DNA of 41,489 nucleotides from an uncultured Clostridia bacterium (GTDB lineage Bacteria > Bacillota > Clostridia > Peptostreptococcales > Anaerovoracaceae): the NCBI GenBank assembly GCA_944386595.1, contig CALXBQ010000051.1, positions 1-41,489 on the forward strand. The letters run 5' to 3'. The notes under the pieces were generated by a model. That model did no database searches. It was not told where the DNA came from and worked only from the letters and a program-made list of their open reading frames with translations. Every line of letters starts with the position of its first letter. Position 1 is the stretch's first letter. The position numbers were made by a program, and so were the translations under genes. Shown piece after piece: positions 1-8,119 of this stretch.

Positions 1-17
1 CTCAAAAGGAGGTTTCT

Positions 18-184
18 ATGAATATAGGCGAAAAGATAAGAAAAGCGAGAGCAGATGCAGGGCTCACTCAGGAACAGGTGGCTGAGGCGCTGAATGTAAG
101 CAGGCAGACCATTTCCAACTGGGAGAAGACCTGAATACGGCAGCTGCACATTTTGGCGGGAAAGAAAAGACGGAAACGAACTAA
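18..184 (+). pseudogene. Truncated XRE-family HTH regulator fragment
   Basis: An ATG at 18 follows a strong Shine-Dalgarno (AAAGGAGG at 5-12). It opens a reading frame that is plainly the start of a Cro/C1 (XRE) helix-turn-helix, with GLTQEQVAEALNVSRQTISNWE at its core. The frame stops at 132-134 after 38 codons, inside the DNA-binding domain. From about 128 another frame reads DLNTAAAHFGGKEKTETN and stops at 182-184, which could be the old C-terminus. This suggests an internal deletion with a frameshift. A 38-residue HTH remnant could still be translated but lacks the end of the fold. Family assignment is firm; the reading as a broken gene is inference. Confidence 0.7.
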
Positions 185-261
185 TCGTATTCAGAAGTGA
201 AGCGGAGAAAAGACTTTACGTTGCGGAAGCGTTTATGTGATCCCTTTGTCAAATTTCCCTC

Positions 262-290
262 TTGCAACCGCTGCAAAACATTGCTAAAAT
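262..290 (+). promoter_or_regulatory. Sigma-A promoter for the valS T-box transcript
   Basis: A -35 box TTGCAA (262-267) and a -10 box TAAAAT (285-290) are separated by exactly 17 nt. Transcription would begin near 296-297, at the foot of a hairpin that precedes the T-box. Confidence 0.75.
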
Positions 291-295
291 ATACG

Positions 296-549
296 GGTAG
301 CCTGAAAGGGCTGCCCTTTAACATATTTTGAAAAGTTAATATGAAGCGTTTGAGAAAAGAGGAGTAGGCGGAAGAACACCTTACAGAGAATAAAGTCCGT
401 GGGCTGAGAGACTTTAAGGGAAGTTGCCGGACGAAGGTTGCTTTTCGAGCTTCGGTTTAATAATGAGAGCTTCGGATTCTGTCCGGAGAACGAAGGTGGT
501 ACCGCGGAAATGTTTCGTCCTTTGATGTATGTCAGAGGGCTTTTTTATT
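296..549 (+). promoter_or_regulatory. T-box leader (valine) upstream of valS
   Basis: The conserved T-box sequence AAGGTGGTACCGCGG lies at 493-507 and is followed by an intrinsic terminator, then valS. Its TGGT segment would pair with the 3' end of uncharged tRNA and fits a tRNA-Val with discriminator A. Stem I starts around the AGTA at 363-366. It carries an AGAGA bulge (about 384-388) and a GGGCTG distal loop (about 401-406). The GTT at 423-425, after GAA, is the likely valine specifier codon, inferred from position only. When charged tRNA-Val is scarce, the antiterminator should form and valS be read through. An 8-bp hairpin (295-302 with 309-316) stands before stem I and is not part of the canonical T-box. 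Confidence 0.93.
517..547 (+). terminator. T-box attenuator terminator
   Basis: A 9-bp stem (517-525 with 532-540, including G-U pairs) is followed directly by TTTTTT at 541-546. It is the OFF-state terminator that competes with the T-box antiterminator. Confidence 0.88.
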
Positions 550-626
550 GACAAAAGGTGAAAGCCGCCGGCAGTGAAAGCCGGGGCCGGCAGCCTTATG
601 GCAGCGAGAAAAAGAGAAAGGAAAGT

Positions 627-3374
627 ATGCACATGAAAAAGGATATGGCGAAAACATACGACCCGAAGGACTTTGAGGAGCGCATCTATGAGATGTGGGA
701 AAAAGGCGGCGCTTTCAGAGCCGATATCGACCCTGACAAAAAGCCGTTTACCATAGTTATGCCCCCTCCTAATATTACTGGACAGCTCCATATGGGACAT
801 GCCCTTGACCACACTCTTCAGGACGTACTCATCAGATGGAGAAGAATGGAGGGCTACAGCGCTCTCTGGCTTCCGGGTTCCGACCACGCAAGCATCGCAA
901 CCGAAGTAAAGGTTGCCGACAGCATCAGGGAAAACGAGGGAAAGACGAAGGAAGACCTTGGAAGAGAGGAATTCTTAAAGCGGGCATGGGCCTGGAAGGA
1001 GGAGTACGGCGGAAGGATAACCCGTCAGTGCAGAAAGCTGGGAGATTCCTGCGACTGGAGCAGAGAACGCTTCACAATGGACGAAGGCTGCAACAAGGCC
1101 GTAAGACACTTCTTCGTAAAGCTCTACGAGAAGGGGCTCATCTACAGAGGAAACAGGCTCATAAACTGGTGTCCGCAGTGCGGAACGTCTCTTTCAGATG
1201 CGGAAGTTGAACACGAGGACAAGAACGGACTTTACTGGTATTTCAGATATCCTGCTGCAGAAGAAGGCGGCGAGGACATGATAGTGGCAACGTCACGTCC
1301 GGAGACTATGTTCGGAGACGTGGCCATAGCCGTTCATCCTGACGACGAAAGATACAGACATATGGTAGGAAGGAAGGTTATCCTTCCACTGGTTGGACGG
1401 GAGATTCCTGTCATAGCGGATCCTTATCCTGACCCTGAAAAGGGAACAGGCGCTGTAAAGATTACCCCGGCCCACGACCCTAACGACTTTGAGGTAGGAC
1501 AGAGGGCAGGACTTGAAAACCTCTGCTGCATAAACGAGGACGCCACCATGAATTCCCTTGCCGGAAAGTACGAGGGAATGGACAGGTACGAATGCAGAAA
1601 GGCATGGGTAAAGGATCTGGAGAATGCAGGTTACCTGGTTAAGACCGAAGAAAAGGTAATTCCTGTGGGAGAGTGCTACAGATGCCATACGGTTATCGAG
1701 CCTATGCTTTCCGATCAGTGGTTCGTTGCCATGGAGGAGCTGGCAAAGCCTGCAATCGAGGCTGCAAAGAGCGGAAAGCTCAAGCACGTTCCTGAAAGAT
1801 TTGAAAAGACGTATCTCCACTGGCTGGAGGAAATCAGAGACTGGTGCATTTCAAGGCAGCTCTGGTGGGGACACAGAATCCCTGCGTACTACTGTGAGAA
1901 CTGCGGCGAGCTTATTGTTTCCGAGGAAGAGCCGAAGACATGTCCTAAGTGCGGAAGCGCCCATCTCAGACAGGATGAGGACGTTCTGGATACGTGGTTC
2001 TCATCAGCCCTTTGGCCGTTCTCGACTCTGGGCTGGCCAGAGGAGACGCCTGAACTTAAATACTTCTACCCGACGGACGTTCTCGTAACGGGATACGACA
2101 TTATATTCTTCTGGGTAGTAAGAATGGTGTTCTCAGCTTGCGAAGCCATGGGAGAACCGCCGTTTGAATACGTATATGTTCACGGCCTGGTAAGAGATGC
2201 GGAAGGCCGCAAAATGAGCAAATCCCTCGGAAACGGAATAGATCCGCTGGAGGTTATAGACGGCTACGGCGCAGACGCGCTCAGATTCATGCTCACTACC
2301 GGAATCACACCGGGTAACGACATGAGATTCAAGACAGACAGACTGGAGTCGGCCAGAAACTTTGCAAACAAGCTCTGGAACGCTTCCAGATTCGTTATAA
2401 TGAATCTGAAGGACGAGGACGGAAACTTCCTTCCTATGGCCAAGTGCTGCGAGACATGCTGCGGCATGGCCTGCGCGGACGTTGACGATTATACCAATAT
2501 GGCGCTGAGACCTGAGGACAAGTGGATACTTCACCAGGTTAACGAAGCCATCGACTATTCCACGAAAGCTCTGGAACGCTTTGACCTTGCCCTTGCGGGA
2601 CAGAGAGTTTACGAGCTCATATGGAACGAGTACTGTGACTGGTATATCGAGCTGGTAAAGAAAAGACTCTGGGGAGACGACGAAGAGGATAAGAAAGTCG
2701 TAAGATTCGTTCTCGTAACAGCTCTCAAGAACATGCTGGAGCTTCTCCATCCGTTCATGCCGTTTATCACCGAGGAAATCTGGAGCTTTCTGCCTCATTC
2801 CTCCTGCGAAACAGGTTCCGACGGAAACAGCTGGCTCATAAGGGCAAAGTGGCCTGTTTACGCCGAAGGAAGAAACTTTGCAGAAGATGCAGAGACAGTG
2901 GAGACCGCCATGGAGGCAATCCGCGCCATAAGAAACATAAGGGCGGAAGCCGAGGCCGCGCCGTCAAAGAAGCTTACTGCTGTAATTCTGTCTCAGGGAG
3001 GGAAGCTTTCCGAGATAGAAAAAGGCGAAAGATATATAAAAGATCTCGCCAACATAACCGAAATAAAGTTTACCGATTCCAAGGCTGACGTTCCTGAAGA
3101 GGTAATGAGCGCCGTAATCGAGGGAATCGAAATATATATTCCTCTCGACGAGCTTGTAGACTTCGAGGCGGAATACGAGAGACTTCAGAAGGAAAAGACC
3201 AGACTTGAAGGAGAGGTTAAGAGAGTCAGAGGCAAGCTTTCCAACGAAGGCTTCGTCTCAAAGGCTCCGGAAAAGGTGGTAAACGAGGAAAGAGAAAAGC
3301 AGGCTAAGTACGAGGATATGCTCGAAAAGGTTAACGAGAGACTTGCCACCGTGGCCGAAAAAATAGGAAAATAG
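627..3374 (+). CDS. valS: Valyl-tRNA synthetase
   Basis: Charges tRNA-Val with valine in the cytoplasm; class Ia synthetase with an editing domain. The HIGH motif appears as HMGH at residues 55-58 after PPPNITGQL, and KMSKS is at 529-533. The C-terminal tail is the expected coiled coil ([15 protein letters not shown] and onward). Zinc-type Cys pairs (CENCG, CPKCG) occur in the middle. The frame is open back to a GTG at 558, but that codon overlaps the only possible ribosome site. I prefer ATG 627, with AAAGGA just upstream; ATG 633 or 645 are possible. Length is about 915 residues, slightly above the usual 880. An unusual Cys-rich insertion ([10 protein letters not shown]) precedes the anticodon-binding region. 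Controlled by the T-box leader. Confidence 0.97.
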   Translation: MHMKKDMAKTYDPKDFEERIYEMWEKGGAFRADIDPDKKPFTIVMPPPNITGQLHMGHALDHTLQDVLIRWRRMEGYSALWLPGSDHASIATEVKVADSIRENEGKTKEDLGREEFLKRAWAWKEEYGGRITRQCRKLGDSCDWSRERFTMDEGCNKAVRHFFVKLYEKGLIYRGNRLINWCPQCGTSLSDAEVEHEDKNGLYWYFRYPAAEEGGEDMIVATSRPETMFGDVAIAVHPDDERYRHMVGRKVILPLVGREIPVIADPYPDPEKGTGAVKITPAHDPNDFEVGQRAGLENLCCINEDATMNSLAGKYEGMDRYECRKAWVKDLENAGYLVKTEEKVIPVGECYRCHTVIEPMLSDQWFVAMEELAKPAIEAAKSGKLKHVPERFEKTYLHWLEEIRDWCISRQLWWGHRIPAYYCENCGELIVSEEEPKTCPKCGSAHLRQDEDVLDTWFSSALWPFSTLGWPEETPELKYFYPTDVLVTGYDIIFFWVVRMVFSACEAMGEPPFEYVYVHGLVRDAEGRKMSKSLGNGIDPLEVIDGYGADALRFMLTTGITPGNDMRFKTDRLESARNFANKLWNASRFVIMNLKDEDGNFLPMAKCCETCCGMACADVDDYTNMALRPEDKWILHQVNEAIDYSTKALERFDLALAGQRVYELIWNEYCDWYIELVKKRLWGDDEEDKKVVRFVLVTALKNMLELLHPFMPFITEEIWSFLPHSSCETGSDGNSWLIRAKWPVYAEGRNFAEDAETVETAMEAIRAIRNIRAEAEAAPSKKLTAVILSQGGKLSEIEKGERYIKDLANITEIKFTDSKADVPEEVMSAVIEGIEIYIPLDELVDFEAEYERLQKEKTRLEGEVKRVRGKLSNEGFVSKAPEKVVNEEREKQAKYEDMLEKVNERLATVAEKIGK

Positions 3375-3381
3375 CACTATG

Positions 3382-3417
3382 AAACACTGCCCGCTTTAAA
3401 AGGCGGGCTTCGTGTTT
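3382..3417 (+). terminator. Hairpin terminator after valS
   Basis: GCCCGC (3389-3394) pairs with GCGGGC (3403-3408). AAACAC (3382-3387) and GTGTTT (3412-3417) extend the stem. The T-tract is short, so termination into folC may be partial. Confidence 0.6.
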
Positions 3418-3431
3418 AGACGGGAAGAGAT

Positions 3432-4760
3432 ATGGGAAATACAAAGGCTGAAAATATAATACAATCCATGGATAAGTTCAGGGATCCGGAGAATCTTTCG
3501 AGAATGAGAAAGCTCATGGATAAGCTGGGAAATCCCCAGGATAATCTGAGGTTTATTCACATCGCGGGAACTAACGGGAAAGGCTCCGTTTCCAGGTTCA
3601 TATACGAGATTCTGGAAGCTTCGGGATATAGAGCCGGTATTTTTACGTCCCCCTACATAGAAAGATTCAACGAGAGAATTGAAGTTGACTATAATCTTAT
3701 TTCCGACTCTGATTTTAACAGACTGACGGATACTGTCATGAAGGCGGCCGAAGCCTTGGGGAAGGAGCTTGAAGAAGAGGGAAGCCTTGAACCGGGGGAA
3801 ACTCCGGTGACGGAGTTTGACATGATTACGGCTGCGGCCTTTCTCTACTTCAATGAGGTAAAGGCCGATCCGGTGGTTCTCGAAGTGGGCCTTGGAGGAC
3901 GGGGAGATTCCACCAACGTCATAAGAAACCCCCTTGCCTGCGTAATTACCACTATCGGAATGGACCATACGGACAGACTGGGAAATACTCTGGGAGAAAT
4001 CGCCGGAGAAAAGGCGGGAATCATAAAGGCGGGGCGTCCCGTAATCTCAGCGGTTACCTGCGAAGAAGCAAAATCTGTAATAAGTGGTAAAGCATTGGAA
4101 CTGAGCGCTGAGTTTATCGACGTGTCTGAAATAAAGACGCAGATTACGGAAAGGTCGTTAGCCGGAACAAAATTTGCCGTTTCCGGCGGCAAAAGCTACA
4201 GAATCAGAATGGCAGGAGATCATCAGGTCAGAAACGCCCTTACCGCTATAAGAACGATGGACGAGCTCGTTCGGAACGGATCGGTTAAGACGAATGAAGC
4301 TGCCGTAAGAAAAGGTCTTGCCAAGGCGGTTCAGCCGGGAAGAATGGAGGTAATAAGAAGAGAAAGACCCGTAATCGTCCTGGACGGAGCGCACAATCCG
4401 GAAGGGGCGGAGGCTCTTGCGAAAACCTGCGGCGCACTCTTTGGCGGAAAGCGGGTACTCATAGTCACGGCCATGATGAAGGACAAGGACATAGACGGGA
4501 TACTTTCGGCTTTTGCAAAGACGGCGAACGGATTCATATTCACAAGGACCGAAGACCTGCGGTCGGCAGAGCCTGAGAAGCTGGCGGAAAGAGCGGCAGC
4601 CTTTGGCGCTGTGGGAGAGACGTCATGCGACGCCGGGGAGGCGGTAAATAAAGCGTTGGAAGCCGCTGACTTTGATGTTATAATATTTGCAGGTTCACTT
4701 TACCTTATAGGAGAGGTGAGACATATTTTGCGAGAAAAGGGATTTTTGGAGGAAGAATGA
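3432..4760 (+). CDS. folC: Bifunctional folylpolyglutamate synthase / dihydrofolate synthase
   Basis: A Mur-ligase-family enzyme that adds L-glutamate to dihydropteroate and/or tetrahydrofolates using ATP. The P-loop reads GTNGKGS at residues 46-52, the FolC form of the Mur GTNGKT motif. The LEVGLGGRGDSTN segment (about residues 150-163) and VLDGAHNPEGAEAL (about 316-329) are FolC hallmarks. Length 442 residues is normal. Start ATG 3432 has GGGAAGAGA just upstream. The last codons overlap the start of the lipid kinase gene (ATGA at 4757-4760), so translation is probably coupled. Whether it does one or both reactions cannot be read from the sequence. Confidence 0.95.
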   Translation: MGNTKAENIIQSMDKFRDPENLSRMRKLMDKLGNPQDNLRFIHIAGTNGKGSVSRFIYEILEASGYRAGIFTSPYIERFNERIEVDYNLISDSDFNRLTDTVMKAAEALGKELEEEGSLEPGETPVTEFDMITAAAFLYFNEVKADPVVLEVGLGGRGDSTNVIRNPLACVITTIGMDHTDRLGNTLGEIAGEKAGIIKAGRPVISAVTCEEAKSVISGKALELSAEFIDVSEIKTQITERSLAGTKFAVSGGKSYRIRMAGDHQVRNALTAIRTMDELVRNGSVKTNEAAVRKGLAKAVQPGRMEVIRRERPVIVLDGAHNPEGAEALAKTCGALFGGKRVLIVTAMMKDKDIDGILSAFAKTANGFIFTRTEDLRSAEPEKLAERAAAFGAVGETSCDAGEAVNKALEAADFDVIIFAGSLYLIGEVRHILREKGFLEEE

Positions 4761-5674
4761 TGAAGAAAGTTATACTTTTCTATAATCCTAATTCGGGAAG
4801 CGGTGTTTTCAAGACAAACCTTGATACCATTATAGAAAGATATCAGAAGGCCGGATACGTGGTCGTTCCCATAAGGGCGGCTCACGGTACCATGATAAAC
4901 GAATACCTTGCCGGTCTCGATAAATCCACGTATAAGGACGAATACAGGCAGATTCTTGCGGCAGGCGGCGACGGAACCATAAACATATGCGTCAACGCCA
5001 TGATAAAGAACAACATAGACCTTCCCATTGCGATCTTTCCTGCGGGAACGGCCAACGACTTCGCATATTACTTCGGTATATCCGACGATATAAACGGAAT
5101 GATAGACGTTGCCCTCGGTGAAAATCTCATGTATGCGGACGTGGGCAAGGTAAACAACCGTCACTTTATAAACGTTGCTGCAATGGGTCAGGTGGTGGGA
5201 GTGAGCCAGAAGACGGATCCGACCCTGAAGAACACCATAGGTGTTCTTGCCTATTACCTTAAGGGAATGTCCGAAATTCCGAACCTTAAGCCGAGGAAGG
5301 TCATACTTACGACGCCGGAGGACGTATACCGGGAAAAGATGTACTTCATGGTGGTTATGAACGGCAAATCGGCGGGCGGATTTAAGAAGATATCGCCGAA
5401 TTCCGAGATAAACGACGGGCTTCTCGACGTTATGCTCTTCCGAAGCATGTCGGTCTTTGAGATGCCTAAGGTATTCATGAAGCTTCTCAAGGGTAAGCAC
5501 TACTCCAGCAACAAGGTTCTCCACTTCCAGACAAGCAGGCTGAGGGTGGAGTCTCTGGACGGGCAGCTTCCGACGGATATAGACGGAGAGCACGGTGAGA
5601 AATTCCCTCTGGAATTTTCGGTTCTTCACAACAGACTTAAGATATACATTCCCGGCGACGGTATGGAGGAATAG
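4757..5674 (+). CDS. YegS/DagK-type diacylglycerol/lipid kinase
   Basis: ATP-dependent kinase of the diacylglycerol kinase catalytic family; in Firmicutes such proteins recycle diacylglycerol to phosphatidic acid or phosphorylate related lipids. The N-terminus has the NPNSGSG nucleotide-binding stretch (residues 10-16) and the family signature GGDGT at 70-74, followed by FPAGTANDFA near residues 94-103. The C-terminal beta-rich domain (about 130-305) ends with the typical LPTDIDGE segment. Length 305 residues is normal. The start overlaps the folC stop, with TTGGAGGAAG as ribosome site at 4746-4755. ATG 4760 directly follows and is an alternative start. The exact lipid substrate is not determined. 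Confidence 0.9.
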   Translation: MMKKVILFYNPNSGSGVFKTNLDTIIERYQKAGYVVVPIRAAHGTMINEYLAGLDKSTYKDEYRQILAAGGDGTINICVNAMIKNNIDLPIAIFPAGTANDFAYYFGISDDINGMIDVALGENLMYADVGKVNNRHFINVAAMGQVVGVSQKTDPTLKNTIGVLAYYLKGMSEIPNLKPRKVILTTPEDVYREKMYFMVVMNGKSAGGFKKISPNSEINDGLLDVMLFRSMSVFEMPKVFMKLLKGKHYSSNKVLHFQTSRLRVESLDGQLPTDIDGEHGEKFPLEFSVLHNRLKIYIPGDGMEE

Positions 5675-5677
5675 TTT

Positions 5678-6157
5678 ATGAGCGCAACGGATGTAAAAAT
5701 CAGGGATATAGGCGGGGGTCTCACTCTCTACGCGACCGACGAATACGACAGGCTGGTGGAGTTTTTCGTGAAAAATCAGCTTGAGTTTGACGGCGATGAA
5801 GAGGTGGATACTGATATAGTCAGATGTTATAAGGTTACGGACGCCGGGGACAGACTGATCGGGGCAGCCGTGCTGGCTCTGAGAGAAGGCAGGTTCATCA
5901 TAGACGGCATCGCAGTGGATTCCGCGTACAGGAAGGAAAAAATAGGTGAGAAGATGCTCGAACAGGTTCTCTCCGAAGTTCGCTCCCGCGGCGGACAAAG
6001 CCTGTACCTGGTTGCGAGGGCTCCGGGATTTTTCCGCAAAAACGGTTTCAGCGCCATAGACCCTGACAGCGCGCCCAATTTCTTTGAGTGCAAATACTGC
6101 CCTCAGTACATGGTCAGCTGCCATCCGGAGGTCATGAAGTATGAGTTTTCACGTTAG
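5678..6157 (+). CDS. GNAT-family N-acetyltransferase with C-terminal Cys cluster
   Basis: A 159-residue acetyl-CoA-dependent transferase of the GNAT superfamily. The core IDGIAVDSAYRKEKIGEKML (about residues 68-87) is motif A with a relaxed acetyl-CoA loop. RAPGFFRKNGF (about 114-124) corresponds to motif B. Its shape recalls the acetyltransferase part of citrate-lyase ligase or ArgA-like proteins. The C-terminal tail holds FFECKYCPQY and a later SCHPEVM, so three Cys and one His could bind a metal. GGAGG in the end of the kinase gene serves ATG 5678. Substrate unknown. Confidence 0.8.
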   Translation: MSATDVKIRDIGGGLTLYATDEYDRLVEFFVKNQLEFDGDEEVDTDIVRCYKVTDAGDRLIGAAVLALREGRFIIDGIAVDSAYRKEKIGEKMLEQVLSEVRSRGGQSLYLVARAPGFFRKNGFSAIDPDSAPNFFECKYCPQYMVSCHPEVMKYEFSR

Positions 6158-6178
6158 ATTTTTCGGTAAGGTGAAAAT

Positions 6179-6943
6179 ATGAATTACGAGAAGATACTTC
6201 AGGGTATTTTGGACATAGGCGAAGAGATGATTGTATGCGGGGCAGAAGTCAGCAGGGTAGAGGACAGCATCAGGAGAATGTGCATGGCCTACGGAGCCAA
6301 CAAGGACAGGATAAACGTCTTTATCATCACCTCCAACATTCAGGTCACCATAGCCGCGCCCGACGGTCATATTATAACTCAGATACGCCAGATAATAAGA
6401 TACGACGTGAACTTCGACAGGCTGGACTACCTCAACGATCTTTCGAGATACGTCTGCGAACATACCCCGGATCACATAAAGATTCAGGAGCTTCTGCGAA
6501 GGGTAATGGAAAGACCCACTCCGGGCAGAGCAGTGAAGCTCCTCGGCTCCGTTCTTGTTGCGGCAGCTTTTGCCGTTTTCTTCGGCGGCAGCCTCAGAGA
6601 CGGAATATCCGCCGGGATAATGGGAATCGTCATAGTATTTATGGAAGACGTCATGCAAAAGCGTGAGACGAACCAGATAGTATATAACTTTATCGTCTCG
6701 GTTGTTGCGGGAATTACCGCCATTCTCACCGTAACCCTCGGACTTGGAGAGAACGAAAATCTCATAATGATGGGAGGCATCATGCTTCTGATCCCGGGAA
6801 TCGCCATGACTAACGCCGTTCGCGATATGCTTATCGGTGACATTGCAACGGGAATGCTCAGGCTTACCAACGCTGTTCTTACGGCCGCGGCAATAGCCTG
6901 CGGATTCGCTCTTTCCATCATACTGTTAGGAGGTGTTCTGTAG
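6179..6943 (+). CDS. Threonine/serine exporter family protein, ThrE N-terminal type
   Basis: Membrane protein of the ThrE family (former DUF1212), 254 residues. The soluble N-terminal region has the family signature CGAEVSRVEDSIRRM (about residues 20-34), followed by several hydrophobic helices from about residue 120 on, including LLGSVLVAAAFAVFFGG. In Corynebacterium ThrE the two halves are fused; here the partner half is the next gene, whose start overlaps this stop by one base. The two probably assemble into one exporter of small amino acids. Ribosome site AAGGTG lies upstream of ATG 6179. Substrate is inferred from family only. Confidence 0.88.
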   Translation: MNYEKILQGILDIGEEMIVCGAEVSRVEDSIRRMCMAYGANKDRINVFIITSNIQVTIAAPDGHIITQIRQIIRYDVNFDRLDYLNDLSRYVCEHTPDHIKIQELLRRVMERPTPGRAVKLLGSVLVAAAFAVFFGGSLRDGISAGIMGIVIVFMEDVMQKRETNQIVYNFIVSVVAGITAILTVTLGLGENENLIMMGGIMLLIPGIAMTNAVRDMLIGDIATGMLRLTNAVLTAAAIACGFALSIILLGGVL

Positions 6944-7392
6944 TGGAATATATAATCGTACAGCTCGCCACCGCATTTATAGGATCGTTAGGATTTGCGA
7001 TTATACTGAAGATAAAGGGTAAACAGATTGTCTATGCGGGAATAGGAGGAGTCTTTTCCTGGGGAGTGTATCTTTGGGCTTATGCTCAGCTTGAAGGATA
7101 TTTTGCCGCCAATTTCATAGCGGCCCTTTTCGTTGCCGTATATGCGGAAATAATGGCGAGGGTCAACAAGGCGCCGGCTACCATATTTCTTACCGCTGCC
7201 GCAATCCCGCTGATTCCGGGACGTAACCTGTACAACACGATGTACGGAATAGTGTCGGAGGACAGCGCATTCGCATGGGAAAACGCCAATACGGCGATAG
7301 TTATTTCTCTTGCAATTTCCTTCGGCTTCGTGTTCGTCGCCGTAGTGAATAAATACCTGAACAGGCTTAAGGCTTTCAGAAAGGGACAATAG
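6943..7392 (+). CDS. Threonine/serine exporter family protein, ThrE C-terminal type
   Basis: A 149-residue integral membrane protein with about four or five hydrophobic segments, matching the ThrE_2 (DUF3815) partner. The signature PLIPGRNLYNTMYGIV (about residues 89-104) is characteristic. Start is GTG 6943, sharing one base with the TAG of the upstream half, with TTAGGAGG (6926-6933) about 9 nt before. This tight coupling supports a two-subunit exporter. Family assignment is good; the transported amino acid is not shown. Confidence 0.88.
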   Translation: MEYIIVQLATAFIGSLGFAIILKIKGKQIVYAGIGGVFSWGVYLWAYAQLEGYFAANFIAALFVAVYAEIMARVNKAPATIFLTAAAIPLIPGRNLYNTMYGIVSEDSAFAWENANTAIVISLAISFGFVFVAVVNKYLNRLKAFRKGQ

Positions 7393-7398
7393 GGGATT

Positions 7399-8013
7399 AT
7401 GATCAAATTTATTTTTAAATTCATACTTAAGATTCTGCTGTTTATCATAGCGGTAGGGATAATAGTAAGTATTCCTGTGGTCGTAAAGGGATACAACATG
7501 TACACGGATGCGCTGGAGCAGGTGCCTTTAGAGGACAAAGTCGGTGAAATCCGCGCAAAGTCTGACTACGTTTCCCTTACCGACCTTCCTTCCGAGTTCA
7601 CCTACGCTCTTCTTGAATCGGAGGACAGCAGATTTTACGAACACAGCGGCGTGGACATCGTTTCCATAGGAAGGGCAATATGGATTGACATAAAGACTAT
7701 GTCCTTTGCGGAAGGGGGCAGCACCATAACCCAGCAGCTTGCGAAGAACATGTACTTCGAATTCGATAAGAAGCTGTCGAGAAAGGTTGCCGACGCTCTC
7801 ATGGCCCGCGAAATAGAAAAGCACTATGACAAGAATGAAATTCTGGAGCTTTATATTAACTCCATATATTTTGGCGAGGGCTGCTACGGCATAAGTGCCG
7901 CATCACGGTATTACTACGGTGTTGCGCCTTCCGACCTGACTCAGGAACAGCAGGCCGCCCTTATTAAGACCATTAAGGCGCCAAGCGTATATAATCCGGC
8001 GGTGAGCGGGTAA
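7399..8013 (+). CDS. Monofunctional peptidoglycan glycosyltransferase (GT51), short
   Basis: Polymerises lipid II into glycan strands outside the membrane. An N-terminal membrane anchor (about residues 1-32, very hydrophobic) is followed by the GT51 domain. LLESEDSRFYEHSGVD (about 71-86) contains the catalytic Glu of motif 1, and GGSTITQQLAKNMYF (about 110-124) is motif 2. No transpeptidase domain follows. The protein ends soon after KAPSVYNP, about 30 residues earlier than most MtgA/PBP glycosyltransferase domains, and the terminator begins 7 nt after the stop. I found no downstream frame that would restore a longer C-terminus. Whether it is active is open. Confidence 0.87.
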   Translation: MIKFIFKFILKILLFIIAVGIIVSIPVVVKGYNMYTDALEQVPLEDKVGEIRAKSDYVSLTDLPSEFTYALLESEDSRFYEHSGVDIVSIGRAIWIDIKTMSFAEGGSTITQQLAKNMYFEFDKKLSRKVADALMAREIEKHYDKNEILELYINSIYFGEGCYGISAASRYYYGVAPSDLTQEQQAALIKTIKAPSVYNPAVSG

Positions 8014-8020
8014 AAATTAA

Positions 8021-8068
8021 AGAGATGAGTGCTGACGATTTTAAAGCGTCAGTATACATCTCTTTTTT
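8021..8068 (+). terminator. Strong terminator between convergent genes
   Basis: AGAGATG (8021-8027) pairs with CATCTCT and CTGACG (8032-8037) with CGTCAG (8047-8052). TTTTTT follows at 8063-8068. The A-rich left flank gives a T-rich tail on the minus strand, so it may also stop transcription of the convergent CNNM gene. Confidence 0.88.
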
Positions 8069-8078
8069 AACATCGAAC

Positions 8079-8111
8079 ACCTGTAATCAGTGATGATAAA
8101 TCATCGCAGGT
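8079..8111 (-). terminator. Possible hairpin after the CNNM gene
   Basis: ACCTG (8079-8083) pairs with CAGGT (8107-8111) and GATGA (8092-8096) with TCATC (8101-8105). It lies just past the minus-strand stop but has no good T-tract. Weak support. Confidence 0.4.
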
Positions 8112-8119
8112 TTAAACTG

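Noticed and set aside
558-626. Upstream GTG start for valS
   Set aside because: The codon overlaps the only purine-rich stretch, the added 23 residues are not ValS-like, and ATG 627 has a usable ribosome site.
4700-6124. 474-codon open frame on the minus strand
   Set aside because: Antisense to the lipid kinase and GNAT genes, with no recognisable motif or start signal.
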